A DNA stretch of 64,000 bases from positions 3,844,001 to 3,908,000 of the forward strand of contig NZ_CP071503.1 of the NCBI RefSeq assembly GCF_017354945.1. The letters are read 5' to 3'. This document shows, one piece after another, positions 1 to 8,548 of the stretch. Source of the stretch: Shewanella avicenniae (GTDB lineage Bacteria; Pseudomonadota; Gammaproteobacteria; Enterobacterales; Shewanellaceae). The first letter of the stretch is position 1. Each line of letters opens with the position of its first letter. The notes beneath the pieces were generated by a model that was not told the origin of the DNA, made no database searches, and saw only the letters and a list, made by a program, of their open reading frames with translations. A program made the position numbers and the translations under genes.

Positions 1-565
1 TAAAGCTATACAGATCGTAGGCTTTATTCATGATCGCATGCTTTGGCTTAGAAAATTCCAATACCAACAGCTTGCCACCTGGCTTCAATACCCGCTGCAT
101 TGAATGCAATGCAGCATCTTTGTTCGTCACGTTACGCAAACCAAAAGCGATGGTGATGATGTCAAAGGTGTTATCAGGAAACGGCAGATTTTCTGCGTTA
201 GCTTGAACATAGTTGACGTTGTTAACGATGCCTTTATCGCGCAATTTGCTACGGCCAACTTTCAACATGGAATCGTTGATATCGGCCAACACCACTTCGC
301 CAGTGTCACCCACAATGCGTGAGAACTTAGCCGTTAAATCGCCAGTACCACCGGCCAAATCTAACACCTTCATGCCTGGGCGAGCGCCAGCGCATTCAAT
401 GGTGAAGCGTTTCCAGAGTCGATGGATACCAAACGACAATACATCGTTCATGATGTCGTAGCGCGTGGCAACTGAGTGGAACACACCTGCGACCATATCC
501 GCTTTTTTATCAGCATCGACCGTTTTATAACCAAAATGGGTACTTGTGGATGAGTCTTCAGACAT
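1..565 (-). CDS. ubiE: UbiE, demethylmenaquinone/2-polyprenyl-benzoquinol C-methyltransferase (3' end outside window)
   Basis: SAM-dependent C-methyltransferase acting late in ubiquinone and menaquinone synthesis at the inner membrane. The translation begins [16 protein letters not shown] and runs through the family hallmarks: the [14 protein letters not shown] segment, the SAM-binding glycine loop [11 protein letters not shown], and the FGLRNVTN segment. About 188 codons are present; the C-terminal quarter or so lies beyond position 1, so it is partial because of the window edge. The ATG at 563-565 is the expected family start. It lies downstream of rraA on the same strand, but a terminator-like hairpin separates them, so it probably has its own promoter in 566-797. 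The partner genes ubiJ/ubiB, usually next, would be off the window. Confidence 0.95.
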   Translation of the reverse strand, partial: MSEDSSTSTHFGYKTVDADKKADMVAGVFHSVATRYDIMNDVLSFGIHRLWKRFTIECAGARPGMKVLDLAGGTGDLTAKFSRIVGDTGEVVLADINDSMLKVGRSKLRDKGIVNNVNYVQANAENLPFPDNTFDIITIAFGLRNVTNKDAALHSMQRVLKPGGKLLVLEFSKPKHAIMNKAYDLYSF

Positions 566-610
566 TCGTGAATTCCTATGAACAACTATAATTGCGTGAA
601 AGTGTATGCG

Positions 611-628
611 TTGGCACGCCTGTGCCAA
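611..628. promoter_or_regulatory. Perfect palindrome TTGGCAC-N4-GTGCCAA upstream of ubiE
   Basis: An 18-bp dyad with perfect 7-bp arms lies about 45 bp upstream of the ubiE start codon, where an operator would sit. I cannot assign it to a regulator. It resembles a sigma-54 promoter superficially, but the GG-to-GC spacing is one base short. The arms may instead form a small RNA hairpin in the ubiE leader. Confidence 0.35.
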
Positions 629-797
629 ATCCCTTTTACTTAAGGCTGTGATCATGCCGTAAAAATTCGGGATATCGCCGCCGATCAGGTCGAGCATTAG
701 ACCATAATCTGGGCGCGCTGAATAGCGCTTGATGGTAATCATACGATAAACCCGCCACAGCGGTTCACCCTGAAACCTCGCGTTACACAGCAATAAC

Positions 798-823
798 AAA
801 AAAGCCGACACAATGCCGGCTTC
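798..823 (-). terminator. Intrinsic terminator after rraA
   Basis: Read leftward, AAGCCG pairs with CGGCTT across a 9-base loop and is followed by a run of T (A-tract at 798-803 on the + strand). It lies 19 bases after the rraA stop codon. Confidence 0.7.
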
Positions 824-841
824 TTGGACTAAATCTGAATG

Positions 842-1327
842 TTATTCAATATCTAGCGGTTCTGGCGACAGGATAATACCGGTATTGTCGGCGTAGATAT
901 GATCACCGGGGATAAAGGTCACGCCACCGAAGTTAACCGGGATATCCACTTCACCGATTGCATTGGCATCGGCTCCAACAGGAATCGAGGCTAAGGCTTG
1001 AATACCGATGTCAGCATCTTCCAAGGCATCCACTTCTCGCACGCTACCGTACACCACAATGCCTTCCCAGTTGTTCTTCACGGCGAGTTCAGCCACCGAC
1101 GCGTCAATCAAAGCGCGACGTAATGAGCCGCCACCATCAACCAGCAGCACCTTGCCCTCACCATCCTCCTGCAACACATCGAGGATGAGACCGTTATCTT
1201 CAAAACATTTAATGGTACAAATCGCACCACCAAAGGAACTGCAGCCACCATAGTTACTGAACATTGGTTCTACTACATCCACAACATCCAGGTACATATC
1301 GCACAGCTCTGAAGTGTTGTATTCCAT
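842..1327 (-). CDS. rraA: RraA, regulator of RNase E activity
   Basis: RraA binds the C-terminal scaffold of RNase E and inhibits mRNA decay. The 161-residue product matches E. coli RraA in length and throughout its sequence: [10 protein letters not shown] start, [38 protein letters not shown] and the terminal PLDIE. Three ATG codons stand in a row (1333, 1330, 1327). The third is chosen because it matches the family N-terminus and sits 8 bases after the AGGAG ribosome site. The fold is that of the RraA/menaquinone-methyltransferase-like family, but no enzymatic metal site is implied here. The reading frame downstream of its stop stays open all the way into ubiE. Confidence 0.95.
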   Translation of the reverse strand: MEYNTSELCDMYLDVVDVVEPMFSNYGGCSSFGGAICTIKCFEDNGLILDVLQEDGEGKVLLVDGGGSLRRALIDASVAELAVKNNWEGIVVYGSVREVDALEDADIGIQALASIPVGADANAIGEVDIPVNFGGVTFIPGDHIYADNTGIILSPEPLDIE

Positions 1328-1604
1328 CATCATACTCCTGTTTTTTCAGTCCGGCCTTGTTTGACAAGGTTCTGCACAACTTGGTCATCAAGTATATAAG
1401 GGATTCTTTAAAAGGAAAGCGCCATTGCTCACGTAAGCTACCGCGCCGCATACACTTTAGCCAAATTTCTCCACCGTGTTATCGCAGAAATCACCCCATT
1501 CGCGCCTGGTTAGCCCTGCTGAATCTCACGGCTTTCTGCTAGTATATGCCCCTTGCTACATCCTTTCTCTTTTTTTGTGGTATTTATCCAAGGCATTTGC
1601 GGTT

Positions 1605-1868
1605 ATGGAAGCGTTAAATAGCGTTGAGCTGGTTGGCTACAGCGCATCAATTATGGTCGCCATCTCCTTGATGATGAAAAATATCATCTGGCTTCGCTGG
1701 TTAAATTTGGGTGGTTGTCTGTTGTTTGTACTATACGGTGCCGCCATTAGCGCATGGCCAGTTGCGGTCATGAATGGCTTAGTCGGCGTAATAAATCTGT
1801 TCCATCTGCTGCGGTTATATCGGGTCAAATTCCGTAATGATAGTGAGCTCGATGTAACAAAAATGTAG
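1605..1868 (+). CDS. Small inner-membrane protein, YgjV-like
   Basis: An 87-residue protein with two or three predicted membrane segments (about residues 10-28, 33-50 and 52-70). The pattern LRWLNLGGCLLFVLYG...WPVAVMNGLVGVINLFHLLRLY is typical of a widespread small membrane protein related to the C-terminal part of the YgjV/Imp family. No enzymatic function is known. The frame is open for 43 codons further upstream, but ATG 1605 begins the conserved part. It is followed 70 bases later by the PAP2 gene on the same strand. Family assignment is tentative. Confidence 0.65.
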   Translation: MEALNSVELVGYSASIMVAISLMMKNIIWLRWLNLGGCLLFVLYGAAISAWPVAVMNGLVGVINLFHLLRLYRVKFRNDSELDVTKM

Positions 1869-1938
1869 AGCTAGTGTCACCCTTGCGTCATGGCGAACTT
1901 TTAATCTATCCGCCATATGACGAGAAGGAGTGCCCACT

Positions 1939-2460
1939 ATGCTTTTACAACTCGCAGATTGGGATCGCCGCGGATTCTGCCAACTGCTCTATTTAGGCCG
2001 TAAATATCGGCTGCAACCGCTGGCGTTAACATTATCGGCCTCAGGCAATGGCCCGCTGTATCTCTATGTGTCGGTAGTTCTGCTATTGCTGCGCGACGAT
2101 GGCCAACACTTCTTCAACCTGATGCTCGCCGCATTCTTAGTGGAATTGCCACTTTACTTACTGCTGAAAAACACCATTCGCCGCACGCGCCCCTGCCACT
2201 GCTTGCCTGCGGGGGTGGTCACCCATTTTGAACCTTCTGATCGCTTCAGCTTACCGTCAGGCCACACCGCCGCAGCCTTTGTGTTCGCGACAGGGGTTAT
2301 AATGGTTTACCCGCTATTCACCATTCCCGTGCTGCTCTGGGCGTTATTGGTAGGCAGCTCGCGAGTGATGTTAGGCGTGCACTACCCAACCGATATTCTC
2401 GCTGGCATGCTGCTAGGAAGCAGTGCCACTTACTATGCCGCTTATTGTTTACAAGGATAA
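1939..2460 (+). CDS. PAP2-family membrane phosphatase
   Basis: A 173-residue integral membrane phosphatase of the type 2 phosphatidic acid phosphatase superfamily, probably acting on a lipid phosphate or undecaprenyl pyrophosphate. All three signature motifs are visible: KNTIRRTRP, SLPSGHT and SRVMLGVHYPTD, with five or six hydrophobic segments. ATG 1939 lies 8 bases after AAGGAG; the upstream in-frame GTG at 1930 overlaps that ribosome site and is less likely. It ends 3 bases before a glycosyltransferase gene, so the two are probably co-translated and may act on the same lipid-linked glycan. Substrate unknown. Confidence 0.85.
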   Translation: MLLQLADWDRRGFCQLLYLGRKYRLQPLALTLSASGNGPLYLYVSVVLLLLRDDGQHFFNLMLAAFLVELPLYLLLKNTIRRTRPCHCLPAGVVTHFEPSDRFSLPSGHTAAAFVFATGVIMVYPLFTIPVLLWALLVGSSRVMLGVHYPTDILAGMLLGSSATYYAAYCLQG

Positions 2461-2463
2461 GTA

Positions 2464-3558
2464 ATGCGAATTCTTTATGGCGTCCAAGGGACTGGAAATG
2501 GCCATCTCAGTCGCGCGCGCGTGATGGCCAAAGCGTTAGCCGAACATCATGTTGAGGTCGATTATCTGTTTAGTGGCCGCGCTGCCGATAAATACTTTGA
2601 TATGGCCACCTTTGGTGACTTTCGGACGCTGCCGGGGCTGTCATTTGTTACCCGTAATGGCCGAGTCAATATCGCCGCAACGGTCAAAGAGAACTCACTT
2701 ATTGGCTTGTGGAAAGATATTCGCCAGCTCGATCTAAGTGATTATGATTTGGTGCTTAACGATTTCGAGCCAATATCAGCTTGGGCTGCAAAGCGCCAAG
2801 GCGTCAAATGTATCAGCATTAGCCACCAAGCTGCCCTGCGTTATCCAGTACCCAAAGTGGGCAACAGCTGGTTTAACGATTGGCTACTCGAAAATTTCGC
2901 CCCAGCAGACCTTGCTCTCGGTTGCCATTGGCACCACTTTGGTTATCCAATTTTGCCGCCGTTTGTGGAGGTTGATAATCAGGAAAAACTGCATGCCGAT
3001 GAGATTTTAGTGTATCTGCCATTTGAATCCCCTAAAGCCATCGCCCAACTGCTCACACCGTTCAGCCAGTATCAATTTCATGTCTATCATGCTGCGCCTG
3101 TGCCGCATAAATTGCCAGCGCATATTCATTGGCATGGTTTTAATCGTGATGGCTTTAAACGCGCGATGGGACGTTGTAGTGGTGTGATTGGCAATGCTGG
3201 CTTTGAACTGGCCAGTGAAGCGATGACGCTGGGCAAAAAGCTATTGGTTAAACCCTTAATGGGACAATTTGAACAGCTGTCAAATGTGGCCGCGTTAGAG
3301 TTATTGGCAGCCGCCGACCATATGCACTACCTCGATAGTGAAGCGCTAAAGCGCTGGCTGAAGCGCAGTAATCCACAACCGATCCACTATCCCGATGTTG
3401 GCGATATGTTGGTACGCTGGATTTTGGCGAAAGATTGGCGTGACCCACAAGCATTGTGCCAAGCGCTGTGGCAAAAAGTGGTGTTGCCTGATAGTTGGAC
3501 ATCCAAACGCGATAACTACGCACTGGGCGAAGCGATTAAGCGTTCGCCCGCGCGCTAA
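2464..3558 (+). CDS. MJ1255/VC2487-type glycosyltransferase
   Basis: A 364-residue GT-B-fold protein of the MJ1255/VC2487 family of putative glycosyltransferases. It has the N-terminal nucleotide-sugar-transferase start MRILYGVQGTGNGHLSRA and a C-terminal acceptor/donor region with CSGVIGNAGFELASEAMTLGKK, which resembles the donor-binding loop of MurG/UGT enzymes. No signal peptide. It follows the PAP2 gene by 3 bases, pointing to a shared pathway for a glycolipid or lipid carrier. Neither donor nor acceptor can be told from the sequence. Confidence 0.8.
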   Translation: MRILYGVQGTGNGHLSRARVMAKALAEHHVEVDYLFSGRAADKYFDMATFGDFRTLPGLSFVTRNGRVNIAATVKENSLIGLWKDIRQLDLSDYDLVLNDFEPISAWAAKRQGVKCISISHQAALRYPVPKVGNSWFNDWLLENFAPADLALGCHWHHFGYPILPPFVEVDNQEKLHADEILVYLPFESPKAIAQLLTPFSQYQFHVYHAAPVPHKLPAHIHWHGFNRDGFKRAMGRCSGVIGNAGFELASEAMTLGKKLLVKPLMGQFEQLSNVAALELLAAADHMHYLDSEALKRWLKRSNPQPIHYPDVGDMLVRWILAKDWRDPQALCQALWQKVVLPDSWTSKRDNYALGEAIKRSPAR

Positions 3559-3569
3559 ACTAACTTGGA

Positions 3570-3950
3570 TTAGTTATAGCTGATATTCATCGAAATCAGC
3601 GGTTCGCGGGAACCTTTTTCGGCTCGCAACCGTGCCAGATATTGGGTCCACAGTTCTTGCTGATGTTCGCAATAGTTATACAGCAGATCCCACGAAAACA
3701 GACCGCTGTCGTGGCCATCATCAAACACCAATTTCACCGCGTAGTTCCCCACGGGCTCAATCGCATTGATGTTGACGTTCTTTTTATGGGTGACCAATTT
3801 CGGGTTACCATGGCCTTGAACTTCAGCCGACGGCGAGTTGACCCGCAAAAACTCGCAGCTCAATTGATGGGTTTTCCCATCTTCAAAGGTAATTTCTAGC
3901 AAACGCGATTTTCGTTTAAGTTTAAGGCTGGTGACGGTATGGCTACTCAT
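3570..3950 (-). CDS. DUF971-domain protein
   Basis: A 126-residue soluble protein matching the DUF971 (gamma-butyrobetaine hydroxylase N-terminal-like) family: LKRKSRLLEITFEDGKTHQLSCEFLRVNSPSAEVQGHG and a C-terminal FDDGHDSGLFSWDLLY motif. The family is small, often linked to Fe-S or iron-dependent functions, and in other Shewanella-like genomes is found near hslUV and ubiE; here it faces the PAP2/glycosyltransferase pair instead. It converges on the glycosyltransferase gene with 11 bases between stops. The ATG at 3950 has GGAAA upstream. Confidence 0.85.
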   Translation of the reverse strand: MSSHTVTSLKLKRKSRLLEITFEDGKTHQLSCEFLRVNSPSAEVQGHGNPKLVTHKKNVNINAIEPVGNYAVKLVFDDGHDSGLFSWDLLYNYCEHQQELWTQYLARLRAEKGSREPLISMNISYN

Positions 3951-4196
3951 GACAGATTTCCAATGCTCACTTGTCTGAGCATTATGATCGCTTGTTCACT
4001 ACAAAAAGAAAACCCTTAAGCGCAAACCTCACCGCAACAGCAATAGCGAACGCGACTGAGTTAAGCCGTGAAACCAATGCGAGAAATTTATTGGGATAAT
4101 AATGCAGAACCGTGGGACAGGGGGATAATCGAGGCGCGGACCACAAAACCACGCCTAAATAGTGCACAACATTTTACAGCGAGCGATAAAAACGGC

Positions 4197-4409
4197 TTAG
4201 GAAAGTTGCTGTTTAGCTTGTGCATCCAGCATTCGGTTTAGCTCTTGAACGGCTGACTTCACCTGAGGCTGGCTAGCTCTTCCGGGCAATAGAAATCGCC
4301 CTTTTTCAAACTCTAATCTCCCTAAATCTTTGACCCATATTGCTCCTTTTATAAAAATTCTCGCATGTTTAGCGATTAATTTAGGGGCATACACCGGAAA
4401 GACGCGCAT
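4197..4409 (-). CDS. ytfK: YtfK-like (DUF1107) small protein
   Basis: A 70-residue basic protein that aligns along its whole length with E. coli YtfK: MRVFPVYAP...AKHARIFIKGAIWVKDLGRLEFEKGRFLLP matches the family's MKIF-x-RYNP...[26 protein letters not shown]. In E. coli YtfK stimulates SpoT-dependent (p)ppGpp accumulation during phosphate and fatty acid starvation. That role is known only for the E. coli protein; the same job here is inference. A strong GGAGGG ribosome site precedes the start. Monocistronic, with no close same-strand neighbour. Confidence 0.8.
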   Translation of the reverse strand: MRVFPVYAPKLIAKHARIFIKGAIWVKDLGRLEFEKGRFLLPGRASQPQVKSAVQELNRMLDAQAKQQLS

Positions 4410-4546
4410 TTGAACCCTCCGAAACGCAATGAATTCGAACAGTTTGACAAAGTATAGCTGAGGTTAGTTTCCTACCGGTGAACAGATTTTTATTGGTGGC
4501 CTAGAGGAATAGACTAACCGACTAATTCACAAAGAAATATTTTATA

Positions 4547-4650
4547 TTGCCAATTTTTTGACGCGGTGTTAGATTAACGGCGTTACTCAGGGTAAAAACT
4601 GAGCCGTTGGCTCTAAATCCGTACGACCATCAGGAAGTACGGTTTTTTTT
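4547..4650 (+). ncRNA. Candidate small RNA, about 70 nt, with promoter and terminator
   Basis: On the + strand a good sigma-70 promoter (TTGCCA at 4547-4552, 17-bp spacer, TAGATT at 4570-4575) is followed by a short non-coding stretch from about 4581. It ends in a strong intrinsic terminator: CCGTAC 4619-4624, GTACGG 4637-4642, then eight T at 4643-4650. No + strand gene precedes or follows. The body can form either CTCAG/CTGAG (4586-4603) or GAGCC/GGCTC (4601-4613), which share bases and exclude each other. The terminator with a long U tail is typical of Hfq-dependent RNAs. I do not recognise a known family; it is not Spot 42 by eye. Confidence 0.5.
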
Positions 4651-4654
4651 GCTC

Positions 4655-4688
4655 AAAAAAAAGAGCGATAAGGAAATCGCTCTTTTTC
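4655..4688 (-). terminator. Bidirectional terminator downstream of dsbA
   Basis: Stem AGAGCGAT (4662-4669) with ATCGCTCT (4676-4683), flanked by eight A on the left and five T on the right, so it can work in both directions. It lies 18 bases past the dsbA stop codon. Confidence 0.85.
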
Positions 4689-4705
4689 TCTCTCAAACCG
4701 CCGGA

Positions 4706-5314
4706 TTACGGCAATTTGTTAAGAAAGCCAACCAACTCGATCATTTCTTCAAATGATTTCAATGACTCATTTTTAATCAGATACTTATCATTGATGATGA
4801 TAGCTGGTACGCCTTGAATACCTGAGTTTTCAGTGGCACGACGCATAGAATCAACCATGCTATTCACCACGAACGAGCCTGCAGTGGCCTCAAATTTCTT
4901 CGCATCAACACCATTCTCCACGTAGAACTGTTTCACTTCTTCCATGGATTGAAAACGGCGATGTTTATCGTGGATCTCAGCAAAAATCAACGGTTCCAGT
5001 TTCTCTGTTACGCCTAACGCTTCCGAGATAGCAAACGCACGGCTCATTACTTTGCCCATTTCGCGGCCAATAAACTCAACGTGGTTTTGCTTAAACTCCA
5101 TGCCTGCTGGCAGGTTTGCCTTCAACTGAGGAATATATTTTTTTGAAAATACAAAGCAATGTGGACAGTAGTATGAGAAAAACTCGGTCGCGTTTTGCTT
5201 CACACTTGCGGGAGCACTGCTAATTACCGTGTAATTCACACCTTCTCTAAATTCCGAGGCATTTGCAGCCAATGGCAACAACAACAGGGCTGCCAACATC
5301 CAAAGTTTTCTCAT
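4706..5314 (-). CDS. dsbA: DsbA, periplasmic thiol:disulfide oxidoreductase
   Basis: Catalyses disulfide bond formation in periplasmic proteins and is reoxidised by DsbB. 202 residues: signal peptide 1-19 (LAANA|S), the thioredoxin-fold active site CPHC at residues 50-53 after FFSYY, the inserted helical domain, and the cis-proline loop GVPAI near residue 168. Length and motifs match gammaproteobacterial DsbA. It lies 111 bases downstream of srkA, the same srkA-dsbA order as in E. coli, where dsbA is transcribed both from its own promoter and from the kinase gene promoter. Confidence 0.97.
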   Translation of the reverse strand: MRKLWMLAALLLLPLAANASEFREGVNYTVISSAPASVKQNATEFFSYYCPHCFVFSKKYIPQLKANLPAGMEFKQNHVEFIGREMGKVMSRAFAISEALGVTEKLEPLIFAEIHDKHRRFQSMEEVKQFYVENGVDAKKFEATAGSFVVNSMVDSMRRATENSGIQGVPAIIINDKYLIKNESLKSFEEMIELVGFLNKLP

Positions 5315-5425
5315 TAGATTTCCTTTAAAAACACATTTTGTTTGTCACATTGGGCCATAAAATAACGTTCAATTAGAGCCTAATGCAACCGCCAAGTTCC
5401 ATTAAATCAGTATCCTTTTGCTGAC

Positions 5426-6415
5426 TTAATAGGGAATTAAACTCAGTGGTGGCTGCTCAAGCATGGCAAGTTGCTCCGTAAAACTCTGGCATTGTTGCTG
5501 CCAATACTGATTCTCTGCCACCCAAGGGAAATGCCGAGGAAAGGCCGGATCATCCCAGCGACGACATAACCAAGCGTTATAATGCAACATCCGCAAACCG
5601 CGCAGTAATTCCACCAGCTTAAGCTCTGCTGGATGAAAATCGCAGAACTCTTGATAGCCCTCTACCAGTTCAGCCAACTGCGCTTGCTGCTGCTCGCGTG
5701 AGCCTGACAGCATCATCCACAAATCCTGAATCGCTGGGCCATTGCAGGCATCATCCAGATCCACAAAACCTGGGCCAGCTGGCGTCCACAAAATATTGCC
5801 GATATGCAGATCGCCATGTAAGCGCATGTTCGATGGCGTCAATTGCTGCCAACGAGTTGCAATCGCCCGCTGCAGTTCCGTGGCACAGCAGAGGAGTTTG
5901 TCGTGCCAAGCGGCGGGGATAATGTTTGTTTGCTGCAATACTGCGATCGAATCGCTGCCGAAAGTCGTTGGGTTGAGGCTACGGCGGTGTTGAAAACGGC
6001 TATTGCGCGCATATTGATGCATCCGTCCAATAAACTGTCCAACTTCAAACAGTTGCTCGAGATTATCCACCTCAAAAGTGCGGCCACCAATCGACGGGAA
6101 CAGGGTAAACAGATAGCCCTGATATTCATGCAACGTGGCTCCATCGATGCATACCGGCGCTGCAATTGGGAATTCTTGCTGCTGCAACTCAAGCGCAAAT
6201 TGATGTTCCTCTAGCAGCTGCTCACGGCTCCAACGCTCGGGACGATAGAACTTCACAACATAGCGGTTACCGCGATCACAACGAAATTGATACACCCTAT
6301 TTTCATAACTGTTGAGCGCAGTTAAGCCGGTTTCTGGGTAGACGGCTAACGATTCAATCGCACTGAGGATCAGATCTGGGGTTAACCCAGCAAAGTGGAA
6401 TGCAGAGTTGTTCAT
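5426..6415 (-). CDS. srkA: SrkA/YihE, stress-response kinase A
   Basis: A cytoplasmic Ser/Thr protein kinase of the choline-kinase/APH fold that counters stress-induced death pathways in E. coli. 329 residues, equal to the E. coli protein. Visible motifs: Lys in RYVVKFYRPERWS, the Brenner-type catalytic loop LHGDLHIGNI near residues 200-208, and the metal-binding FVDLDDACNGP near 218-228. The start ATG overlaps the preceding gene's stop in ATGA, so translation is coupled. It belongs to a lipoprotein-selO-DUF3630-srkA(-dsbA) unit. Confidence 0.95.
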   Translation of the reverse strand: MNNSAFHFAGLTPDLILSAIESLAVYPETGLTALNSYENRVYQFRCDRGNRYVVKFYRPERWSREQLLEEHQFALELQQQEFPIAAPVCIDGATLHEYQGYLFTLFPSIGGRTFEVDNLEQLFEVGQFIGRMHQYARNSRFQHRRSLNPTTFGSDSIAVLQQTNIIPAAWHDKLLCCATELQRAIATRWQQLTPSNMRLHGDLHIGNILWTPAGPGFVDLDDACNGPAIQDLWMMLSGSREQQQAQLAELVEGYQEFCDFHPAELKLVELLRGLRMLHYNAWLCRRWDDPAFPRHFPWVAENQYWQQQCQSFTEQLAMLEQPPLSLIPY

Positions 6416-6735
6416 AATTGACTACTCAGCAAGGATTGCAGATATTCCAACACCTCAACATCCGCAACGTTATCGCTATTCAACCAACAGCAACGACTAT
6501 AAAGTTCGAAATTGAGCCATAAGCGGGTGCCTTCAAATTCCACCAACCACTGATGACGATCAGCGCCCCAAGATTTCTCAAGTACCCGCAAGTCAAGCGC
6601 CTGCACTAAAGCGCCTGCCAGCGAATCAAATGCATCAAAATCGATATCCGCTGACATCGACAAACTGACGTTGTGGCGATCCAGCGTCACATCGTTAATC
6701 ACCGCCAAAGCAGAACTGTTCATGCTTTCATCCAT
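6412..6735 (-). CDS. DUF3630-like small protein
   Basis: A 107-residue acidic cytoplasmic protein with no signal or membrane segment. It contains LEKSWGADRHQWLVEFEGTRLWLNFELYSRCCWL, which I believe matches the DUF3630 family found mostly in Shewanella and relatives; function unknown. Its start overlaps the selO stop by one base (TAATG) and its stop overlaps the srkA start by four. That fixes it as a translationally coupled member between two kinase-fold enzymes. An in-frame ATG at 6723 with GGA upstream is an alternative start. Confidence 0.75.
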   Translation of the reverse strand: MDESMNSSALAVINDVTLDRHNVSLSMSADIDFDAFDSLAGALVQALDLRVLEKSWGADRHQWLVEFEGTRLWLNFELYSRCCWLNSDNVADVEVLEYLQSLLSSQL

Positions 6736-8189
6736 TAACTGCTACACGACATAATTAACCCTTCGCCCCATTGTGGCGGTCGATCGGCATAATGAGCCAG
6801 CGCAGGTTGTTCGTCAAAAGGGTTTTTTAATAACTGATGCAAGGTTTGCAGGCCGCTCAGATCCCCTGCTAATGCTTGTTCAGTGGCTTGCTGCGCTTGA
6901 TAGTTACGCAAAATGTATTTGGGGTTGGCTAAACGGCGTGCCTGCTGCCAAGCATCCAACTCACTCACCTTGCTTACTCGCTGCTGATACTGTTGCCACC
7001 AGCCATCAAACTTGACCACATCAACAAATTCATCACGCAACGCCGCGCTATTCCCATCAGGGGAGACATGGGCAAACTGGCGCAGCGTATTGGTGTAATC
7101 CAATTTTTGCTGTTCCAGCAATTGGGTAAACTCACCAATAAGTTGCAGATCTTGCTGCTGCTCCGCTTCCGTTTGCTCAGCGGGCACAGCAAAGCCCAAG
7201 CGAGCGCCCATCAATTGCAGATAATGCTGCACTAAGGTCGGTTGATACTGGCGCAGTGCCGCCAGCAGATCGTCAGAGCTAATGATCGGTGTCAGTGCTT
7301 GTGCTAAACACTGTAAATTCCACAAACCAATTCCCGGCTGCTGACTAAACGCATAGCGGCCTTCAGGATCGGAATGGTTACAGATGAAGTCTTCTTGATA
7401 GGTATCTAAAAAGGAGAATGGCCCGAAGTCAAAACTGTCGCCGAGAATCGACATATTGTCCGTGTTCATCACCCCATGAGCAAAGCCAAACACCTGCCAT
7501 TTGGCAATCAAACGCGCAGTGCTGGCGACCACTTCAGCAAACCATGCCTTATAACCGGCGTTATCGCAGCTAAATTGTGGGAAATGCTGCTGAATCACAA
7601 AATCAGCTAAGCGCTGTACTTTCTCGCTGCGATGTTCATCGCCGTAATAAAAATATTCAAAGTGACCAAAGCGAATATGGCTTCTGGCGAGGCGCACAGT
7701 AATTGCGCCTTTTTCTAAGGTCTCGCGCCACACTGGCAAGTCAGAACCAATCACAGCTAACGCACGGGTCGTGGGAATATTTAATGCGGCCAAGGCTTCG
7801 GAGATCAAAAACTCACGCACCGCAGAGCGGGTCACGGCACGGCCATCGCCATGACGCGAAAACGGGGTCGGGCCTGCACCTTTAAGCGCGACATCCCAAC
7901 TGCCTTGCGCGCCAACGGCTTCTCCCAGAATGATGGAGCGACCATCCCCCAGTCGCGGAGAATAGCCGCCGAACTGATGGCCACTGTAGACTTGGGCGTA
8001 GTATTGCGCTTGCGGCAGACGCTGATTGCCAGAGAATACTTGCAGCCAATGGTCATTGGGCTGGTCGATACCAACCAGCTTTGCTGCCTCGTCGCTCCAT
8101 AATAGCCAGTGTGGCGCGGGCAATGGTGTGGGCATCACCTGTTGGTAGTAGCCAGTGAGTTGTTCGAAAAAATCCTGTTTTAACTTCAT
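6735..8189 (-). CDS. selO: SelO/YdiU, protein adenylyltransferase (AMPylase)
   Basis: A pseudokinase-fold enzyme that transfers AMP from ATP to Ser/Thr/Tyr of target proteins, implicated in redox homeostasis. 484 residues, full length. Signatures: [27 protein letters not shown] near residues 60-92, [28 protein letters not shown] [13 protein letters not shown], and the catalytic [11 protein letters not shown] near residues 239-249 with the following [10 protein letters not shown]. Many eukaryotic and bacterial SelO proteins end in a Sec/Cys. Here the C-terminus is MSCSS, with a Cys third from the end, as expected for the bacterial form. Overlaps the upstream lipoprotein gene by one base. Confidence 0.95.
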   Translation of the reverse strand: MKLKQDFFEQLTGYYQQVMPTPLPAPHWLLWSDEAAKLVGIDQPNDHWLQVFSGNQRLPQAQYYAQVYSGHQFGGYSPRLGDGRSIILGEAVGAQGSWDVALKGAGPTPFSRHGDGRAVTRSAVREFLISEALAALNIPTTRALAVIGSDLPVWRETLEKGAITVRLARSHIRFGHFEYFYYGDEHRSEKVQRLADFVIQQHFPQFSCDNAGYKAWFAEVVASTARLIAKWQVFGFAHGVMNTDNMSILGDSFDFGPFSFLDTYQEDFICNHSDPEGRYAFSQQPGIGLWNLQCLAQALTPIISSDDLLAALRQYQPTLVQHYLQLMGARLGFAVPAEQTEAEQQQDLQLIGEFTQLLEQQKLDYTNTLRQFAHVSPDGNSAALRDEFVDVVKFDGWWQQYQQRVSKVSELDAWQQARRLANPKYILRNYQAQQATEQALAGDLSGLQTLHQLLKNPFDEQPALAHYADRPPQWGEGLIMSCSS

Positions 8190-8485
8190 TATTGCTCAGG
8201 CGTAAAAGTGTGCCATTGATCACACTCTACCACATCATGCTCACCAAGCTTGCATTGAAAACCACACTGATAAACAGTGGACGTGCCACTGAGGTATTCC
8301 ATCCCCTTAGCCTTTTGCTGACACTGCTCCAGCGATTGGTAATAACCGCTTATTGCCTGATATTGCCCAGTCGCCGGCAAGGTCTGTTGGCCTTGATAGT
8401 AAAACAGCGTCCAGCTTGGTGCTGGCGTACAGGCCACAGCGCACAAGCATGTAATCGCGACAGTTGCGAATGTCCAAAAGCGCAT
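8189..8485 (-). CDS. Small lipoprotein, unknown function
   Basis: A 98-residue secreted protein with a signal sequence ending in a lipobox-like CAVAC (mature Cys near residue 19). The mature part is Cys-containing and short ([27 protein letters not shown]). ATG 8485 is chosen because it follows AGGAG directly and starts the signal peptide; an upstream ATG at 8503 adds six residues without a ribosome site. The gene overlaps selO by one base (TAATG), so it is the first gene of the selO operon. I do not recognise a family. Confidence 0.65.
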   Translation of the reverse strand: MRFWTFATVAITCLCAVACTPAPSWTLFYYQGQQTLPATGQYQAISGYYQSLEQCQQKAKGMEYLSGTSTVYQCGFQCKLGEHDVVECDQWHTFTPEQ

Positions 8486-8548
8486 ATTGACTCCTGAGAA
8501 CAAAAAAGTGCCCCTTCGACAAACAAAAGTGAGCGGCTCGAAAAAACA

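Noticed and set aside
611..628. Sigma-54 promoter (TGGCAC...) upstream of ubiE
   Set aside because: The spacing between the GG and GC elements is 9, not 10 bases, and the -12 element is imperfect; the symmetry points to a dyad instead.
3982..4167. 61-codon leftward frame between DUF971 and ytfK
   Set aside because: No ribosome site or recognisable domain, and the hydrophobic stretch is weak; it lies where promoters and 3' ends are expected.
4440..4650. Spot 42 RNA near dsbA
   Set aside because: Gene order in enterics places spf close to dsbA, but the conserved Spot 42 5' sequence is not present.
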